A DNA stretch of 64,000 bases from assembly GCF_007860075.1 (NCBI RefSeq), contig NZ_SJPP01000001.1:372001-436000 (forward strand), in the 5' to 3' direction. The DNA is from Symmachiella macrocystis (GTDB lineage: Bacteria; Planctomycetota; Planctomycetia; Planctomycetales; Planctomycetaceae). The notes beneath the pieces are model-generated. The model searched no databases. It saw only the letters and a list, made by a program, of their open reading frames with translations, and had not been told where the DNA came from. The translations under genes were made by a program, and so were the position numbers. This document shows, piece after piece, positions 36,990 to 45,998 of the stretch. Numbering within the stretch: position 1 is the first letter of the stretch; every line of letters starts with the position of its first letter.

Positions 36990-38738
36990 ATGGCTGCCGA
37001 TAATACTGAAACAGTTTCTGACTTTGTCCGCGAGAAAGTCGCCGAGGATTGTCGCACCGGCAAATTCGACGGCCGCGTCGTCACCCGGTTTCCTCCCGAG
37101 CCGAACGGCTATTTGCATATCGGCCACGCCAAATCGATTTGCCTGAACTTTGGTATCGCCCAGGAGTTCCCCGACGGCGTCTGTCACTTGCGTTTGGACG
37201 ACACCGACCCGGAGAAGGAAAGTGTCGAATTCGTCGAAGCGATCAAATCCGACGTCCGCTGGCTCGGTTTTGATTGGGGCGAGCACGAATACTATGCCTC
37301 GAATTACTTTGAGCAACTCTACGAGTTCGCGGTGCAATTGATCAAAGCTGATAAGGCCTACGTCTGCGATTTGAGCGCCGATCAGATGCGGGAATACCGA
37401 GGCACGCTGACTGAACCGGGCAAGCCATCGCCGGGCCGCTCGCGGTCGGTGGAAGAAAACCTGGATCTGTTTGAGCGGATGCGAGCGGGCGAATTTCCTG
37501 ATGGGGCTTATGTGTTGCGGGCGAAAATCGATCTGGCCTCTCCCAACATGAACTTGCGTGACCCGACGATTTATCGCATTCGCCACGTAAATCACTACCG
37601 CGCCGGCGACAAGTGGTGTGTCTATCCGCTGTACGACTTTACGCACGGACAATCCGATTCAATCGAACGGATCACACATTCCATCTGCACGTTGGAATTC
37701 GAAGACCACCGCCCGCTCTACAATTGGTTTCTCGATGCGCTCGAGATCTACCATCCTGAGCAAACGGAATTCGCCCGTCTGAACCTGACCTTCACCGTGA
37801 TGAGCAAACGGAAATTGCTCGAATTGGTCGAGGGGGGATTCGTGAATGGCTGGGACGATCCGCGGATGCCGACGGTTGTTGGCTTGCGTCGCCGCGGTTA
37901 TACACCGGCGGCGCTGCGAGCGTTTTGCAAAAAAATCGGCGTCACCAAATTCGACGGCACGACCGATTTTGCCTTGCTCGAGCACTGTCTGCGCGACGAT
38001 TTGAATAAGACGTCGCAACGGGTGATGGCGGTGCTCGATCCGCTCAAGGTTGTGATCACCAACTATCCCGAGGGGCAAGTCGAGGAGATGGACGCCGTCA
38101 ATAACCCCGAAGATGAATCGGCCGGAAGCCGCAAGGTACCGTTTTCGCGCGAGCTGTACATCGAACGGGATGACTTTATGGAAGACCCGCCGAAAAAATT
38201 CTTCCGCCTCGCCCCCGGCCGAGAAGTCCGCATGCGGTATGCGTTCTACATCACCTGTGAGGAAGTCATCAAGGACGAAGCGACCGGCGAAATCGTTGAA
38301 CTTCGCTGCACCTACGATCCCGAAACCCGCGGCGGATCTGCGCCTGACGGACGGAAGGTCAAAGCGACGCTGCATTGGGTCTCGGCCGAAAAAGGCGTGC
38401 CGGCGGAAGTTCGGTTGTACGACCATCTGTTTAGCCTCCCCGACCCCAGCGACGTGGAGGAGGGAGTGGATTACAAAACCAACCTCAACCCGAACTCCTT
38501 GGAAGTTGCGAGCAAAGCCATCGTCGAGCCCTCGGTCGCCACCTTAGAACCGGGCACCCGCGTGCAGTTCGAACGGCTGGGATATTTTTGCATCGATGCC
38601 AAGGACTCAAAACCGGACGCCCTGGTGATTAACCGCACGGTCACGCTGCGGGATGCCTGGGCCAAGATCGCCAAGCAGGGTGGCGGACAGGGAAAGGGCA
38701 AAGGTAAAGGCCAGGGTAAGAATAAAGGCAAGAAGTAA
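36990..38738 (+). CDS. glnS: Glutaminyl-tRNA synthetase with Lys/Gly-rich tail
   Basis: Charges tRNA with glutamine. The 582-aa class I enzyme has [15 protein letters not shown] (HIGH) and VMSKRK (KMSKS equivalent), then the two beta-barrel anticodon domains. The last 20 or so residues are an unusual tail of Gly/Lys repeats after IAKQGG. The ATG at 36990 gives the family N-terminus; the open frame runs upstream into gltX in another frame. Having both GluRS and GlnRS adjacent indicates direct glutamine charging. Confidence 0.95.
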   Translation: MAADNTETVSDFVREKVAEDCRTGKFDGRVVTRFPPEPNGYLHIGHAKSICLNFGIAQEFPDGVCHLRLDDTDPEKESVEFVEAIKSDVRWLGFDWGEHEYYASNYFEQLYEFAVQLIKADKAYVCDLSADQMREYRGTLTEPGKPSPGRSRSVEENLDLFERMRAGEFPDGAYVLRAKIDLASPNMNLRDPTIYRIRHVNHYRAGDKWCVYPLYDFTHGQSDSIERITHSICTLEFEDHRPLYNWFLDALEIYHPEQTEFARLNLTFTVMSKRKLLELVEGGFVNGWDDPRMPTVVGLRRRGYTPAALRAFCKKIGVTKFDGTTDFALLEHCLRDDLNKTSQRVMAVLDPLKVVITNYPEGQVEEMDAVNNPEDESAGSRKVPFSRELYIERDDFMEDPPKKFFRLAPGREVRMRYAFYITCEEVIKDEATGEIVELRCTYDPETRGGSAPDGRKVKATLHWVSAEKGVPAEVRLYDHLFSLPDPSDVEEGVDYKTNLNPNSLEVASKAIVEPSVATLEPGTRVQFERLGYFCIDAKDSKPDALVINRTVTLRDAWAKIAKQGGGQGKGKGKGQGKNKGKK

Positions 38739-38772
38739 GCTTCTGCCTGCACGGCAACTGAGATCCGCAAAT

Positions 38773-39135
38773 TTAAGAATTCGACTTGCTTCGGGGATTG
38801 TTGCTGCGCGGGGGGTGCACGGTCTGATGAATTCGATCAAGCAGCATGCGAATCGTTGCCCGCGATTTGAGATCACGGCCGTGTAGAGTCGTGGTCCCGG
38901 CTGCGAAATAGGCGGGGCGTCGGGCGGTGGTTGCTTGAGGTCGCACGGTGGTTGCTTGGGTACGGGCTGCTTCGATTTTTCGAGGCGGCTGTTTACCGTA
39001 GCGGGAGACAAAGTACTTCAAGATCTTGGCACGAATCTCGAACAGCCATTTCGACCGTGACGGCGCTGCGATCCGTTCGTTCAACTCATCGATCCGTTGT
39101 TGCCATTCAGTCAGCAAAGGATGTGGCGAAGTCAT
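38773..39135 (-). CDS. Hypothetical protein, 120 aa
   Basis: Not recognised. The N-terminal 55 residues form a helical, amphipathic region (LLTEWQQRIDELNERI, then WLFEIRAKILKYFVSRYG). The C-terminal half is basic and Thr/Arg/Pro-rich and may be disordered. No signal or membrane segment. It is convergent with glnS. It may be a small RNA- or protein-binding protein, which is a guess from composition. Confidence 0.5.
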   Translation of the reverse strand: MTSPHPLLTEWQQRIDELNERIAAPSRSKWLFEIRAKILKYFVSRYGKQPPRKIEAARTQATTVRPQATTARRPAYFAAGTTTLHGRDLKSRATIRMLLDRIHQTVHPPRSNNPRSKSNS

Positions 39136-39550
39136 GGTTTGAGCTCAGTTCGAATACGATCGGAGTTTTGAGGCCCTCTGAGGGTATTCTATGCCTCAGC
39201 ACCGCGAAGTGTTAGGGGAATCTTGCTAGGACTAGAGTCAAGACCCGGTTACGCTTGTTCCCAGACTTTGCAGATCAGTGTCAGCCGGACGCATCAGAGG
39301 GTTTTGAAACGACTTGTAGTGGCGGCCCATCCAGTTTTTGCGGATTCGACCCTGACTTGTGCGGCAAACGCGTTGTGATCGAATACGAAGGTTTTGCCAC
39401 ACAGTCTAATGCCAGCTGTTTGATTTGTGACTCCTGGTCGGTAGAATCATGGTTGTCTAGCCGATGTTTGGCTATCACTACTGGCAATGAGAGCTTTTCC
39501 GTGCACACATAGTGCCGGGAGGGCTTTTTTTATGACCGGGAGGCACTGCG
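39136..39550. other. Intergenic region upstream of the glutaredoxin/DsbD-like gene
   Basis: About 415 bases without a supported gene. A plus-strand ORF at 39255-39512 is Cys/Ser-rich but shows no family features. TAGCC-GATGTTT-GGCTA near 39459-39475 can form a small hairpin. A GGGAGGGCTTTTTTT stretch near 39516-39531 recalls a terminator tail without a good stem. GACCGGGAGG is the ribosome-binding site of the next gene. Confidence 0.4.
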
Positions 39551-41446
39551 ATGGCAAGGCCTCTCCACAAGATAATAGTTCGCAGATTCGTCGGAAATGG
39601 TTCAATGAAACGATACGTGCAGCCGACCCCCGAGTTTCCAATCCAAGTGTCTACAAACGAGGCGATACGGCGGCGTATCCGGCGCTACTTCTGGTTAATC
39701 GCTGTGGCTGCAACTGTACTCTGCGCAGGAAGCAGCGACTTACCTGCGCAACCTGCGCGGCAGCTGCAGTGTTTTCCGCTGGACTTTTTCTATGATTCCG
39801 GCGTGGACGAGGCTGCTGAACTCCGGGCCGCTCTTGAGGAGTTTGCTGCAAAGCGTATGGGTCTCCGCATCTATTTCCGCGACCTGCATGAAAACGAAAA
39901 AACGCAAGAAAAAGCTGCGAAGATCGCGAAGTATTTCGGCGTAGCGGAGATGAAGTTGCCGGCCATCTATGGGTTAAATAACCTTCTCGCAGAATTGTCG
40001 TCCAAAGAGCAACAACAAAACCGTTTGGAACGAGTCCTGACTCTCACGGCTTATGTGCGGAGCGGTTGTCCCCACTGCATGGCGGCAAAAGAGTTTTTGG
40101 GCAAGTATGGTTCCCGCTACCCGGCACTCAAGATTGTCTATCGGGAAGTCGTCTCCGATCAGACGGCACGAGATGAGATGGACTCGGTGATTCGCCGCTA
40201 CAAGCAACAGGCGGCGAGTCTGCCGGTCGTGCATTATTGCAACAAGCTGACAATCGGGTTTGATCGCGATGAGACCACAGGACGGCAAATCCTAAAGACG
40301 TTGGATTACTGGTCCAAGGCTTGTCCAGGACCCCAAAATAGGTCCACAGTCGATCGAGCTGGCCGGAAAGTCTCGGCATCCCGATTTTCATCAACGAGAT
40401 CGTCGATGGCGGCTTCAGTTGTTTTGTTCGGCTTACTGTTTGCCGATCCTGATCCGCCCGCAACCACATCCTCAGAGACGGATGAAGATCCGGTGGAATT
40501 GCCATTACCGGGTGAAGCACCGGTCCCTGCGTCGCAGTCGGATGCTCCTCCGATTCCCTCTTCTGATCTCCCGTCTGTGCCTTCAGGTGATGTGCCGCCT
40601 GTGGCAGGTAACGATCTCCCCCTGCCAGGTGACGACGCACCACCGCCGTTTCCTTCCGCAAGTGACGATGCGCCTTTGGATCTACCCATCGAACCGCTCG
40701 ATGACGATTCAGTGGACCTACCTTTTTTCGGTCGAGTGCGTGCCTCTGAAGTTGGCATGCCTGCCTTTACAATATTCGTCGGTTTGGTCGATGGCTTTAA
40801 CCCGTGTGCGATGTGGGTCCTACTGTTTTTGCTGTCGGTGTTGGTGCATCTGAAAAGCCGCAGCCGCATGTTCGCTATTGCGGGCGTGTTCGTATTGATC
40901 AGCGGGATTGCCTATTTTGCATTCATGGCGGCCTGGCTCAACATATTTATGTTCCTGGGCTATTTGAGGGGGGTGCAGATCGCGCTGGGCGTGCTGGCTA
41001 TTGTTGTCGGCAGCATTCATGTCAAGGATTTTTTCGCGTTCAAGAAGGGAATCTCGCTCTCGATTCCTGAATCTGCCAAGCCCGGAATCTACGAACGGAC
41101 GCGTCGGATTGTGACAGCTGAGACTATGTGGGCTGCAATGGCCGGTGCTGTTGTATTGGCGGTGCTCGTCAACATCGTGGAGCTGTTGTGCACCGCCGGA
41201 CTGCCGGCGCTCTACACCAACGTCCTCATGATGCAGGAATATCCCGCCGCAAAAAACTACGCCTATCTTGCTCTGTACAACGTGGCCTATATGTTCGATG
41301 ACAGCCTGATGGTCTTGATCGCGGTAATCACCCTGGGACACCGCAAGCTACAAGAGAAAGAAGGGCGATGGTTGAAACTCGTCAGCGGGGCACTGATTCT
41401 CGCTCTGGGCGTTGTGATGATCTTCAAGCCGGAATGGCTGGTTTAG
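39551..41446 (+). CDS. Glutaredoxin-like domain fused to a CcdA/DsbD-like membrane domain
   Basis: A 631-aa membrane redox protein. A signal/membrane segment covers about residues 45-62. The thioredoxin/glutaredoxin-like part (about 75-265) has the active site SGCPHCMA with Cys173 and Cys176. A Pro/Asp/Ser-rich linker of about 90 residues (305-395) leads to a six- to eight-pass membrane domain that starts VGLVDGFNPCAMWV. Its two intramembrane cysteines, Cys419 (NPCA) and Cys547 (LCTAGLPA), match the redox pair of CcdA/DsbD. It likely moves electrons across the membrane to a periplasmic thiol domain. The ATG at 39551 has a GGGAGG ribosome-binding site. Confidence 0.85.
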   Translation: MARPLHKIIVRRFVGNGSMKRYVQPTPEFPIQVSTNEAIRRRIRRYFWLIAVAATVLCAGSSDLPAQPARQLQCFPLDFFYDSGVDEAAELRAALEEFAAKRMGLRIYFRDLHENEKTQEKAAKIAKYFGVAEMKLPAIYGLNNLLAELSSKEQQQNRLERVLTLTAYVRSGCPHCMAAKEFLGKYGSRYPALKIVYREVVSDQTARDEMDSVIRRYKQQAASLPVVHYCNKLTIGFDRDETTGRQILKTLDYWSKACPGPQNRSTVDRAGRKVSASRFSSTRSSMAASVVLFGLLFADPDPPATTSSETDEDPVELPLPGEAPVPASQSDAPPIPSSDLPSVPSGDVPPVAGNDLPLPGDDAPPPFPSASDDAPLDLPIEPLDDDSVDLPFFGRVRASEVGMPAFTIFVGLVDGFNPCAMWVLLFLLSVLVHLKSRSRMFAIAGVFVLISGIAYFAFMAAWLNIFMFLGYLRGVQIALGVLAIVVGSIHVKDFFAFKKGISLSIPESAKPGIYERTRRIVTAETMWAAMAGAVVLAVLVNIVELLCTAGLPALYTNVLMMQEYPAAKNYAYLALYNVAYMFDDSLMVLIAVITLGHRKLQEKEGRWLKLVSGALILALGVVMIFKPEWLV

Positions 41447-41466
41447 CCGGGGCCTGCGCTACGTTA

Positions 41467-42024
41467 CTATTTGGCACGATTTGCAAATTTGGCCGTCAAT
41501 GGAAGGGTGGCGCCGACGCCGATCTGCCATGACATAAATAGCGGGACGTTCGATATCGGTTCGACCAATCCTGTGTGGAAAAGAATATACATTGCAGCCA
41601 ATTCACACAGTCCGCCAAGTGCTGCTCCGGCAACACTCATTGCGAATAACAATTGCCATGACCGGAGTTGGGGAATAGTGGCGACAGTCGAAAGTGCAAG
41701 GCCGAAGGCACCAGCTCCCCCGGCCAGCGCCCCTTGGACTGCCACTGACCACATCCCAATATTCAATTCCCTCAATGGGAAATTGACAGAGATTATCAAA
41801 GCAATGATGTACGACACTGTCGCAGAGGCGACCAAAGTAGCCACTTGACGGAATTGGAGGGGGTGAATTGTGGTATCAATTGCCCAAGCGAGCCAAAAAC
41901 CGAACAGTGCGCCCGGTGCAAGGGTGCCCAAAAGAGGGATGCTCGCTGCAAAACCGGAAAGAATTCCAGAATATAGGGAAGCGCCAAAAAAGACGATCAA
42001 CTGGTCTTTCGTAGAGACAGTCAT
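41467..42024 (-). CDS. Hypothetical membrane protein, 185 aa
   Basis: Five or so hydrophobic segments (about residues 8-50, 58-80, 90-118, 125-150, 160-180) rich in Gly and Ala mark an integral membrane protein. No catalytic motif is seen and I do not recognise the family. It is convergent with the redox fusion gene (20 bases between stops) and starts with ATG at 42024. Function unknown. Confidence 0.65.
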   Translation of the reverse strand: MTVSTKDQLIVFFGASLYSGILSGFAASIPLLGTLAPGALFGFWLAWAIDTTIHPLQFRQVATLVASATVSYIIALIISVNFPLRELNIGMWSVAVQGALAGGAGAFGLALSTVATIPQLRSWQLLFAMSVAGAALGGLCELAAMYILFHTGLVEPISNVPLFMSWQIGVGATLPLTAKFANRAK

Positions 42025-42108
42025 TACCTACTGACCGTATCAGCGGCCGCGCATTAACTGTCGTCTGAAATGAAACGGTGTTTGACGCCCATCTGCGGCT
42101 ATCCGGCA

Positions 42109-42528
42109 CTATTTTTCGTCCCGAGACTTTTTCTCGGCTTTGGCTAACTCCGCCATGAGCGCTTTCACGTCGGCATTCATTAGCGGCCAAGGCCCGGTTG
42201 TCTCGTGCAGGTGGTCGGCGATGCCGCCGTCGGTCTTGACCCAGGCACGTTGCGCCGCGCGGTCGATGTGTAAGGTGTAACGGCACCCGTCTTGCGCCAG
42301 GTCCTCGGGGGTCGGAATCGCCAGAATCTCCAGACTATCGGGTGGTGTTTGAGGAATCCCCGCATCGGCGGCAACCGGGGTGTCTAACAGGCGGTGCAGG
42401 CAGGCCAACATTGGCAACGATTTGGAAACTGTCTCTTCGAATTGAGCTGTGAGAGAGGTCTGTTCTTGATCCCCCGAGGCACAACCGGCGAGACAGAGCA
42501 GCAGCCCTCCAAGCGTGATTCGCAGCAT
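42109..42528 (-). CDS. Lipoprotein, 139 aa
   Basis: Starts at the ATG at 42528, preceded by a strong GGAGGGG site. The signal MLRITLGGLLLCLAGC ends in a lipobox with Cys16. The mature part contains a two-Cys domain (LACLHRLL and DGCRYTLHIDR), an acidic/Pro linker and a Lys/Glu-rich helical tail. Function is not recognised. It lies upstream of the membrane protein gene on the same strand. Confidence 0.7.
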   Translation of the reverse strand: MLRITLGGLLLCLAGCASGDQEQTSLTAQFEETVSKSLPMLACLHRLLDTPVAADAGIPQTPPDSLEILAIPTPEDLAQDGCRYTLHIDRAAQRAWVKTDGGIADHLHETTGPWPLMNADVKALMAELAKAEKKSRDEK

Positions 42529-42550
42529 GCGTTCCCCTCCGTAGACGAGC

Positions 42551-42628
42551 ATTGAGCGTAGGGCAGGCTCCTGCCTGCCGTGTTCAGTCTAACGTACATC
42601 GATGGCAGGCGGGAGCCTGCCCTACGTG
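42551..42628. repeat. Palindromic GGCAGGC element, copy 1 (downstream of macrodomain gene)
   Basis: TAGGGCAGGCTCCTGCCTGCC at the left and GGCAGGCGGGAGCCTGCCCTA at the right are imperfect inverted arms around an AGTCTAACG/ATCGATGG centre. A second direct copy lies at 43245-43318. The macrodomain stop codon (TAG, 42622-42624 on the minus strand) lies in the last bases of this element. Confidence 0.75.
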
Positions 42629-43146
42629 ACTGCGTTACTTAGTCGCTCGCGGTAGAGCGAGATATCCGGTTCTTCAAAACAGCAGAATACGATAAATTCA
42701 GGAGACTCATGACATTCTAGCCATTTAGTGACCGTGTCGACCGCAATTTCGCAGGCGGCGGCGTTGGGAAATCCATACGTACCAGTGGCGATACAAGGGA
42801 AGGCGATGGATCGAATCGCATTCTCTTCCGCCAAACGCAGTGATGATTCGTAAGCAGAGCGAAGCACGTTTGCTTCGCCGAATGAACCGTCCTCGTAAAC
42901 TGGGCCGACGGTATGAATGATATGTTTCGCGGGCAAGAGATAGCCGCCAGTGAGGCGCGCTTCGCCTTCAGGACAAAGCCCGATGGACCGGCATTCTTCA
43001 AATAATCCAGGGCCAGCTGCAGCGTGTACTGCTCCATCGACCCCACCCCCACCAATAAGAGATTCATTCGCAGCGGTGACAACGGCATCAACCTCTAATG
43101 CGGTAATATCCCCGACGATGAATTGAACGCGATCGCTAGTCGTCAT
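42622..43146 (-). CDS. Macrodomain protein (O-acetyl-ADP-ribose deacetylase-like)
   Basis: A 174-aa single macrodomain that binds ADP-ribose derivatives. Signatures: IVGDITALEVDAVV, TAANESLIGGGGVDGAVH (the Asn/Gly-rich ligand loop), HTVGPVYEDG and the second loop IATGTYGFP. These fit the YmdB/AF1521-type group that hydrolyses O-acetyl-ADP-ribose or mono-ADP-ribosyl groups; which one is not decided. The ATG at 43146 follows AGAAGAG. It is flanked on both sides by copies of a palindromic element. No ADP-ribosyltransferase is adjacent. Confidence 0.9.
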   Translation of the reverse strand: MTTSDRVQFIVGDITALEVDAVVTAANESLIGGGGVDGAVHAAAGPGLFEECRSIGLCPEGEARLTGGYLLPAKHIIHTVGPVYEDGSFGEANVLRSAYESSLRLAEENAIRSIAFPCIATGTYGFPNAAACEIAVDTVTKWLECHESPEFIVFCCFEEPDISLYRERLSNAVT

Positions 43147-43244
43147 CGGCTCTTCTCGCTTTGTAGGAATTTTGGTGTACCCTGACGAAGATTGTCTCAC
43201 ATCTTGCATCGGGTTGCAAAGTCGTGAATCCGTAGTGCAGTCGC

Positions 43245-43318
43245 ATAGGGCAGGCTCCTGCCTGCCGTGGTTAGTCTAACGGAAATCGATGGCCGGTGGG
43301 AGCTTGCCCTGCGTCACG
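43245..43318. repeat. Palindromic GGCAGGC element, copy 2 (upstream of macrodomain gene)
   Basis: TAGGGCAGGCTCCTGCCTGCC at the left and GGTGGGAGCTTGCCCTGCGT at the right, with an AGTCTAACGGAAATCGATGG centre. It is a direct repeat of copy 1 with a few substitutions. Together they bracket the macrodomain gene. Confidence 0.75.
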
Positions 43319-43576
43319 TAGCTGATGCGCATTCGCCAAATTGCTGGAGCATACGGCAAGCACGATCCAATACACACAACAACGAAACGCACTGGCCCGC
43401 AAGAGCCATATCAAAAGATCTCGAAAAAAACTCCGCAAAAAGGGCATTTAGCGAACTCAACTCCCTCGCTGTGTGTGGAATTCAACCTAGCACTGTCGTA
43501 ATAGTATGTACTCCGTTATAGAATTGAGTATTGTACGCCTCTCAATTGAATTTGGCATTGGGGCGACGCTGGTACT

Positions 43577-43598
43577 CTGTGCAGAAGTCGCTGCACAG
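43577..43598. repeat. Inverted repeat CTGTGCAG-N6-CTGCACAG
   Basis: A perfect eight-base inverted repeat with the loop AAGTCG, about 90 bases before the lipoprotein ATG. It could be an operator or an mRNA leader hairpin. No T-run follows. Confidence 0.4.
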
Positions 43599-43685
43599 AT
43601 GGTTTTGAGAAATCCAAACTAACCTGTCGCCAATGGGACTCCGCCAACCTTTTGACGATCATTGCACAACAACGGGAGCGTCATA

Positions 43686-44477
43686 ATGTCCACACCTCAG
43701 CGATGTGCGCAAATGTTTTTGGCTGTCCAGCTGGCATGTCTCCTCCTGATTTGTGGTTGCGAAGAAAAAAAATCGAATGAGCTGGATTGGGGTTGGCGCT
43801 TGCCCTTGTCGGCTAAACCTCCAGCCAAACCGGCAAAAGGTACGCTTGGCGCAACCGACATTCCCGAATTGTTGAGGCGGTACAAGGAAGCACATCAAGC
43901 CAAAGATATTGAGGCGATGCGGGCAATCCACGACTTCTATGTCGCTCCTTGGGAAGACACCGATTCCATTTTTGGAAGCATGGGGCCAGACGAAGGGCTA
44001 ATACCGAAGCTGTTTGAGTTTGATCTGGAGGAGGTAGAACTCGTAACTCTCGATTTCGGCTCAAAAAACCCGCGACTGGACTATATTCGCAGATTCGTTC
44101 CGACCCCAGAGAACAACTTTTCCTTGCTTGGAAACAATTCCGTGATGTTGAACCATCCTTACAAGATCCTGTTGCACGGCCGGCGACCGCAAGAGGCAAA
44201 TGGTCCGTTAGTGGAACTGGACACAGCCTTTGGCATCAGCGAACGGGAAGGCCGTTATTACTTCTTTTCTATGAGCGTGGTCTTACAATGTGCAACGAAC
44301 TGGGTCCAAACGGGGCAATCGCCTGATTGTTATCGACCGGTCGATCACAGAGACGTTGGAAAGGAAGAATCTCGTGCAATGCGTAGGAGAATCGAGCATT
44401 TGAAGAAATGGGAAACTCCACCAGGTTGGGAATCGATCGTTCAGCCACCTGTGCCTGATCTGCTGGAAAAACGATAG
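43686..44477 (+). CDS. Lipoprotein, 263 aa
   Basis: From the ATG at 43686 (with ACGGGAGCG upstream) the signal peptide ends in LLICGC, a lipobox with Cys25. A short helical region (IPELLRRYKEAHQAKDIEAMRAIHDF) resembles the start of SnoaL/NTF2-like 'amount of use' domains. The rest is beta-rich and unrecognised, with a Pro-rich C-terminus. Function unknown; likely periplasmic, membrane-tethered. Confidence 0.7.
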   Translation: MSTPQRCAQMFLAVQLACLLLICGCEEKKSNELDWGWRLPLSAKPPAKPAKGTLGATDIPELLRRYKEAHQAKDIEAMRAIHDFYVAPWEDTDSIFGSMGPDEGLIPKLFEFDLEEVELVTLDFGSKNPRLDYIRRFVPTPENNFSLLGNNSVMLNHPYKILLHGRRPQEANGPLVELDTAFGISEREGRYYFFSMSVVLQCATNWVQTGQSPDCYRPVDHRDVGKEESRAMRRRIEHLKKWETPPGWESIVQPPVPDLLEKR

Positions 44478-44754
44478 TCACCTATTCTCGTAGAGCGCAG
44501 AGGATTTTGCACGCAGTGAATGATACGAATTGCAATTGAGTGATGTTTGCGAATCCCATCAATTCAACCGTTTCTCCTAGGTTGCAAAATACGACCGAAT
44601 GATGGTAATGCTCATCGAGTCCCTAAAGTCCTCCTCCACGAATAAGTTCGTATTGATGAACCAGTGACGGATTCACGCCACCGTTTCGTGGACGCATTCA
44701 ACGAACGATTTTTTCCCGTTCAGTCGCTCTACAGAACTGCCAGCCGCGCTCTGC

Positions 44755-45840
44755 CTACTCTTTCACCCCGCCCCAAAGTTCAAACGGCGTCTTAGCATCG
44801 GTTTCAAAGGGCAGGTCGATGCGGCGGCCTTGGCCGGCGCTGGCGTAGGCGGCGTAGAGGACTTCCATGACGGCGCGGCCGTCGTGGCCAGTGATGCATG
44901 GCTGCTGGTCGTCGCGGACACAGTGGACGAAGTGCTCCATCTCTTGCGGGAAACCGTAGTTCCAAGCCTCCTCGTAGATTGTATAACTCCAGCCTTTGGT
45001 GTCCCCCGCTTTTTCGACAGCGTAGCCGTAACCCTCCTTGGAGTAGGTTTGGATTGATGTGCCTTGCAGAATATCCGCATAGGCGACGCCGCCGGTGCCG
45101 TGGACTTCGGCGCGGTCATCCATGCCGCCCAGCTTGGCCCAGGATTCTTCGATGTAAGCGGTCGCGCCTCCTTCGAAGTCGACAATGAGAATGCTCGTGT
45201 CGTCGCCGCGGGTTTTGTCGGCGTGCATGTTTAGCTTCAGGTCACAATAGACGCTGGTGATCGGCGGGCGGCCTAAAATCCAGCGGGCAAATTCGATGCC
45301 GTGGCAACCCATGTCGAGCATGACCCCACCGCCACTTTTTTCCACGTCCCAAAACCAAGGGGCGTGCGGACCGTCGTGTTTTTCGGATTGCTTGATCAAA
45401 AACAGATCGCCCAGCGCTCCTTCGTCGGCCAGTTTTTTGAGTCGCACGTATTTGGGAGTAAAGCAAAGTTCCTCCGCATACATCAACTTCACGCCGGCGA
45501 TGTGGCAAGCGGCGATCATTTCGTCGCACTCGGCGACATTCATTGCCATCGGTTTTTCGACGACAACATGCTTACCCGCTTGGGCGGCGGCGACGGTAAT
45601 CTCGCAATGCAGATAATTCGGCACGCCAAGCACGACCATGTCGATGTCGTCGCGTTTGAGCAGTTCACGGTAGTCGGTGGTCCAATGGGGGATGCCGCGT
45701 TCCTCGGCGAATTGCCGCACATGCTCTTCGGTCCGCGAAGCAACCGCGCGGACCTCGGCAGCGGCGACGCGCTGCAGCGACTCATAGTGAATACTGGAGA
45801 TGAACTGCGAACCGATTAGAGCGACGCCGACTTGCGACAT
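44755..45840 (-). CDS. Gfo/Idh/MocA-family oxidoreductase (cytoplasmic)
   Basis: A 361-aa NAD(P)-dependent sugar-type dehydrogenase. The Rossmann motif VALIGSQFISSIH starts at residue 6, the EKPMAMNVAECDEM segment has the catalytic Lys, and the C-terminal domain carries DMGCHGIEFARW. There is no Tat signal, unlike the paralogue at 33705-35030. The glycine-rich loop is atypical (GSQFIS instead of GxGxxG). Start is the ATG at 45840. The substrate is unknown; myo-inositol- or deoxysugar-type substrates are typical. Confidence 0.88.
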   Translation of the reverse strand: MSQVGVALIGSQFISSIHYESLQRVAAAEVRAVASRTEEHVRQFAEERGIPHWTTDYRELLKRDDIDMVVLGVPNYLHCEITVAAAQAGKHVVVEKPMAMNVAECDEMIAACHIAGVKLMYAEELCFTPKYVRLKKLADEGALGDLFLIKQSEKHDGPHAPWFWDVEKSGGGVMLDMGCHGIEFARWILGRPPITSVYCDLKLNMHADKTRGDDTSILIVDFEGGATAYIEESWAKLGGMDDRAEVHGTGGVAYADILQGTSIQTYSKEGYGYAVEKAGDTKGWSYTIYEEAWNYGFPQEMEHFVHCVRDDQQPCITGHDGRAVMEVLYAAYASAGQGRRIDLPFETDAKTPFELWGGVKE

Positions 45841-45998
45841 AGCGTGAGATCTCCGCGCGGGTGTGAGGGACTTGTGTACTTCGCAGAACGGCGCGAAGTG
45901 TTGGGACTAGTAAGCAGCAACAGTGCAACTCACACAAAGTCTAAACGGGTTTTGCGCAGTGATGCAAACTTATTCGTCATCGTTTTCGCCCACCCCGA

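Larger units (their letters stand above)
43147..43685. other. Intergenic region with repeat copy 2
   Basis: About 540 bases between the divergent macrodomain and lipoprotein genes. Besides the palindromic element (43245-43318) and the hairpin at 43577-43598, an ORF at 43267-43521 overlaps the element and is not supported. Nothing else is recognised. Confidence 0.45.

Noticed and set aside
39255-39512. Plus-strand ORF of 85 codons before the redox fusion gene
   Set aside because: Cys/Ser-rich but without a family pattern or a good ribosome-binding site; probably non-coding.
43267-43521. Plus-strand ORF of 84 codons in the macrodomain/lipoprotein spacer
   Set aside because: Its first part lies inside the palindromic repeat element.
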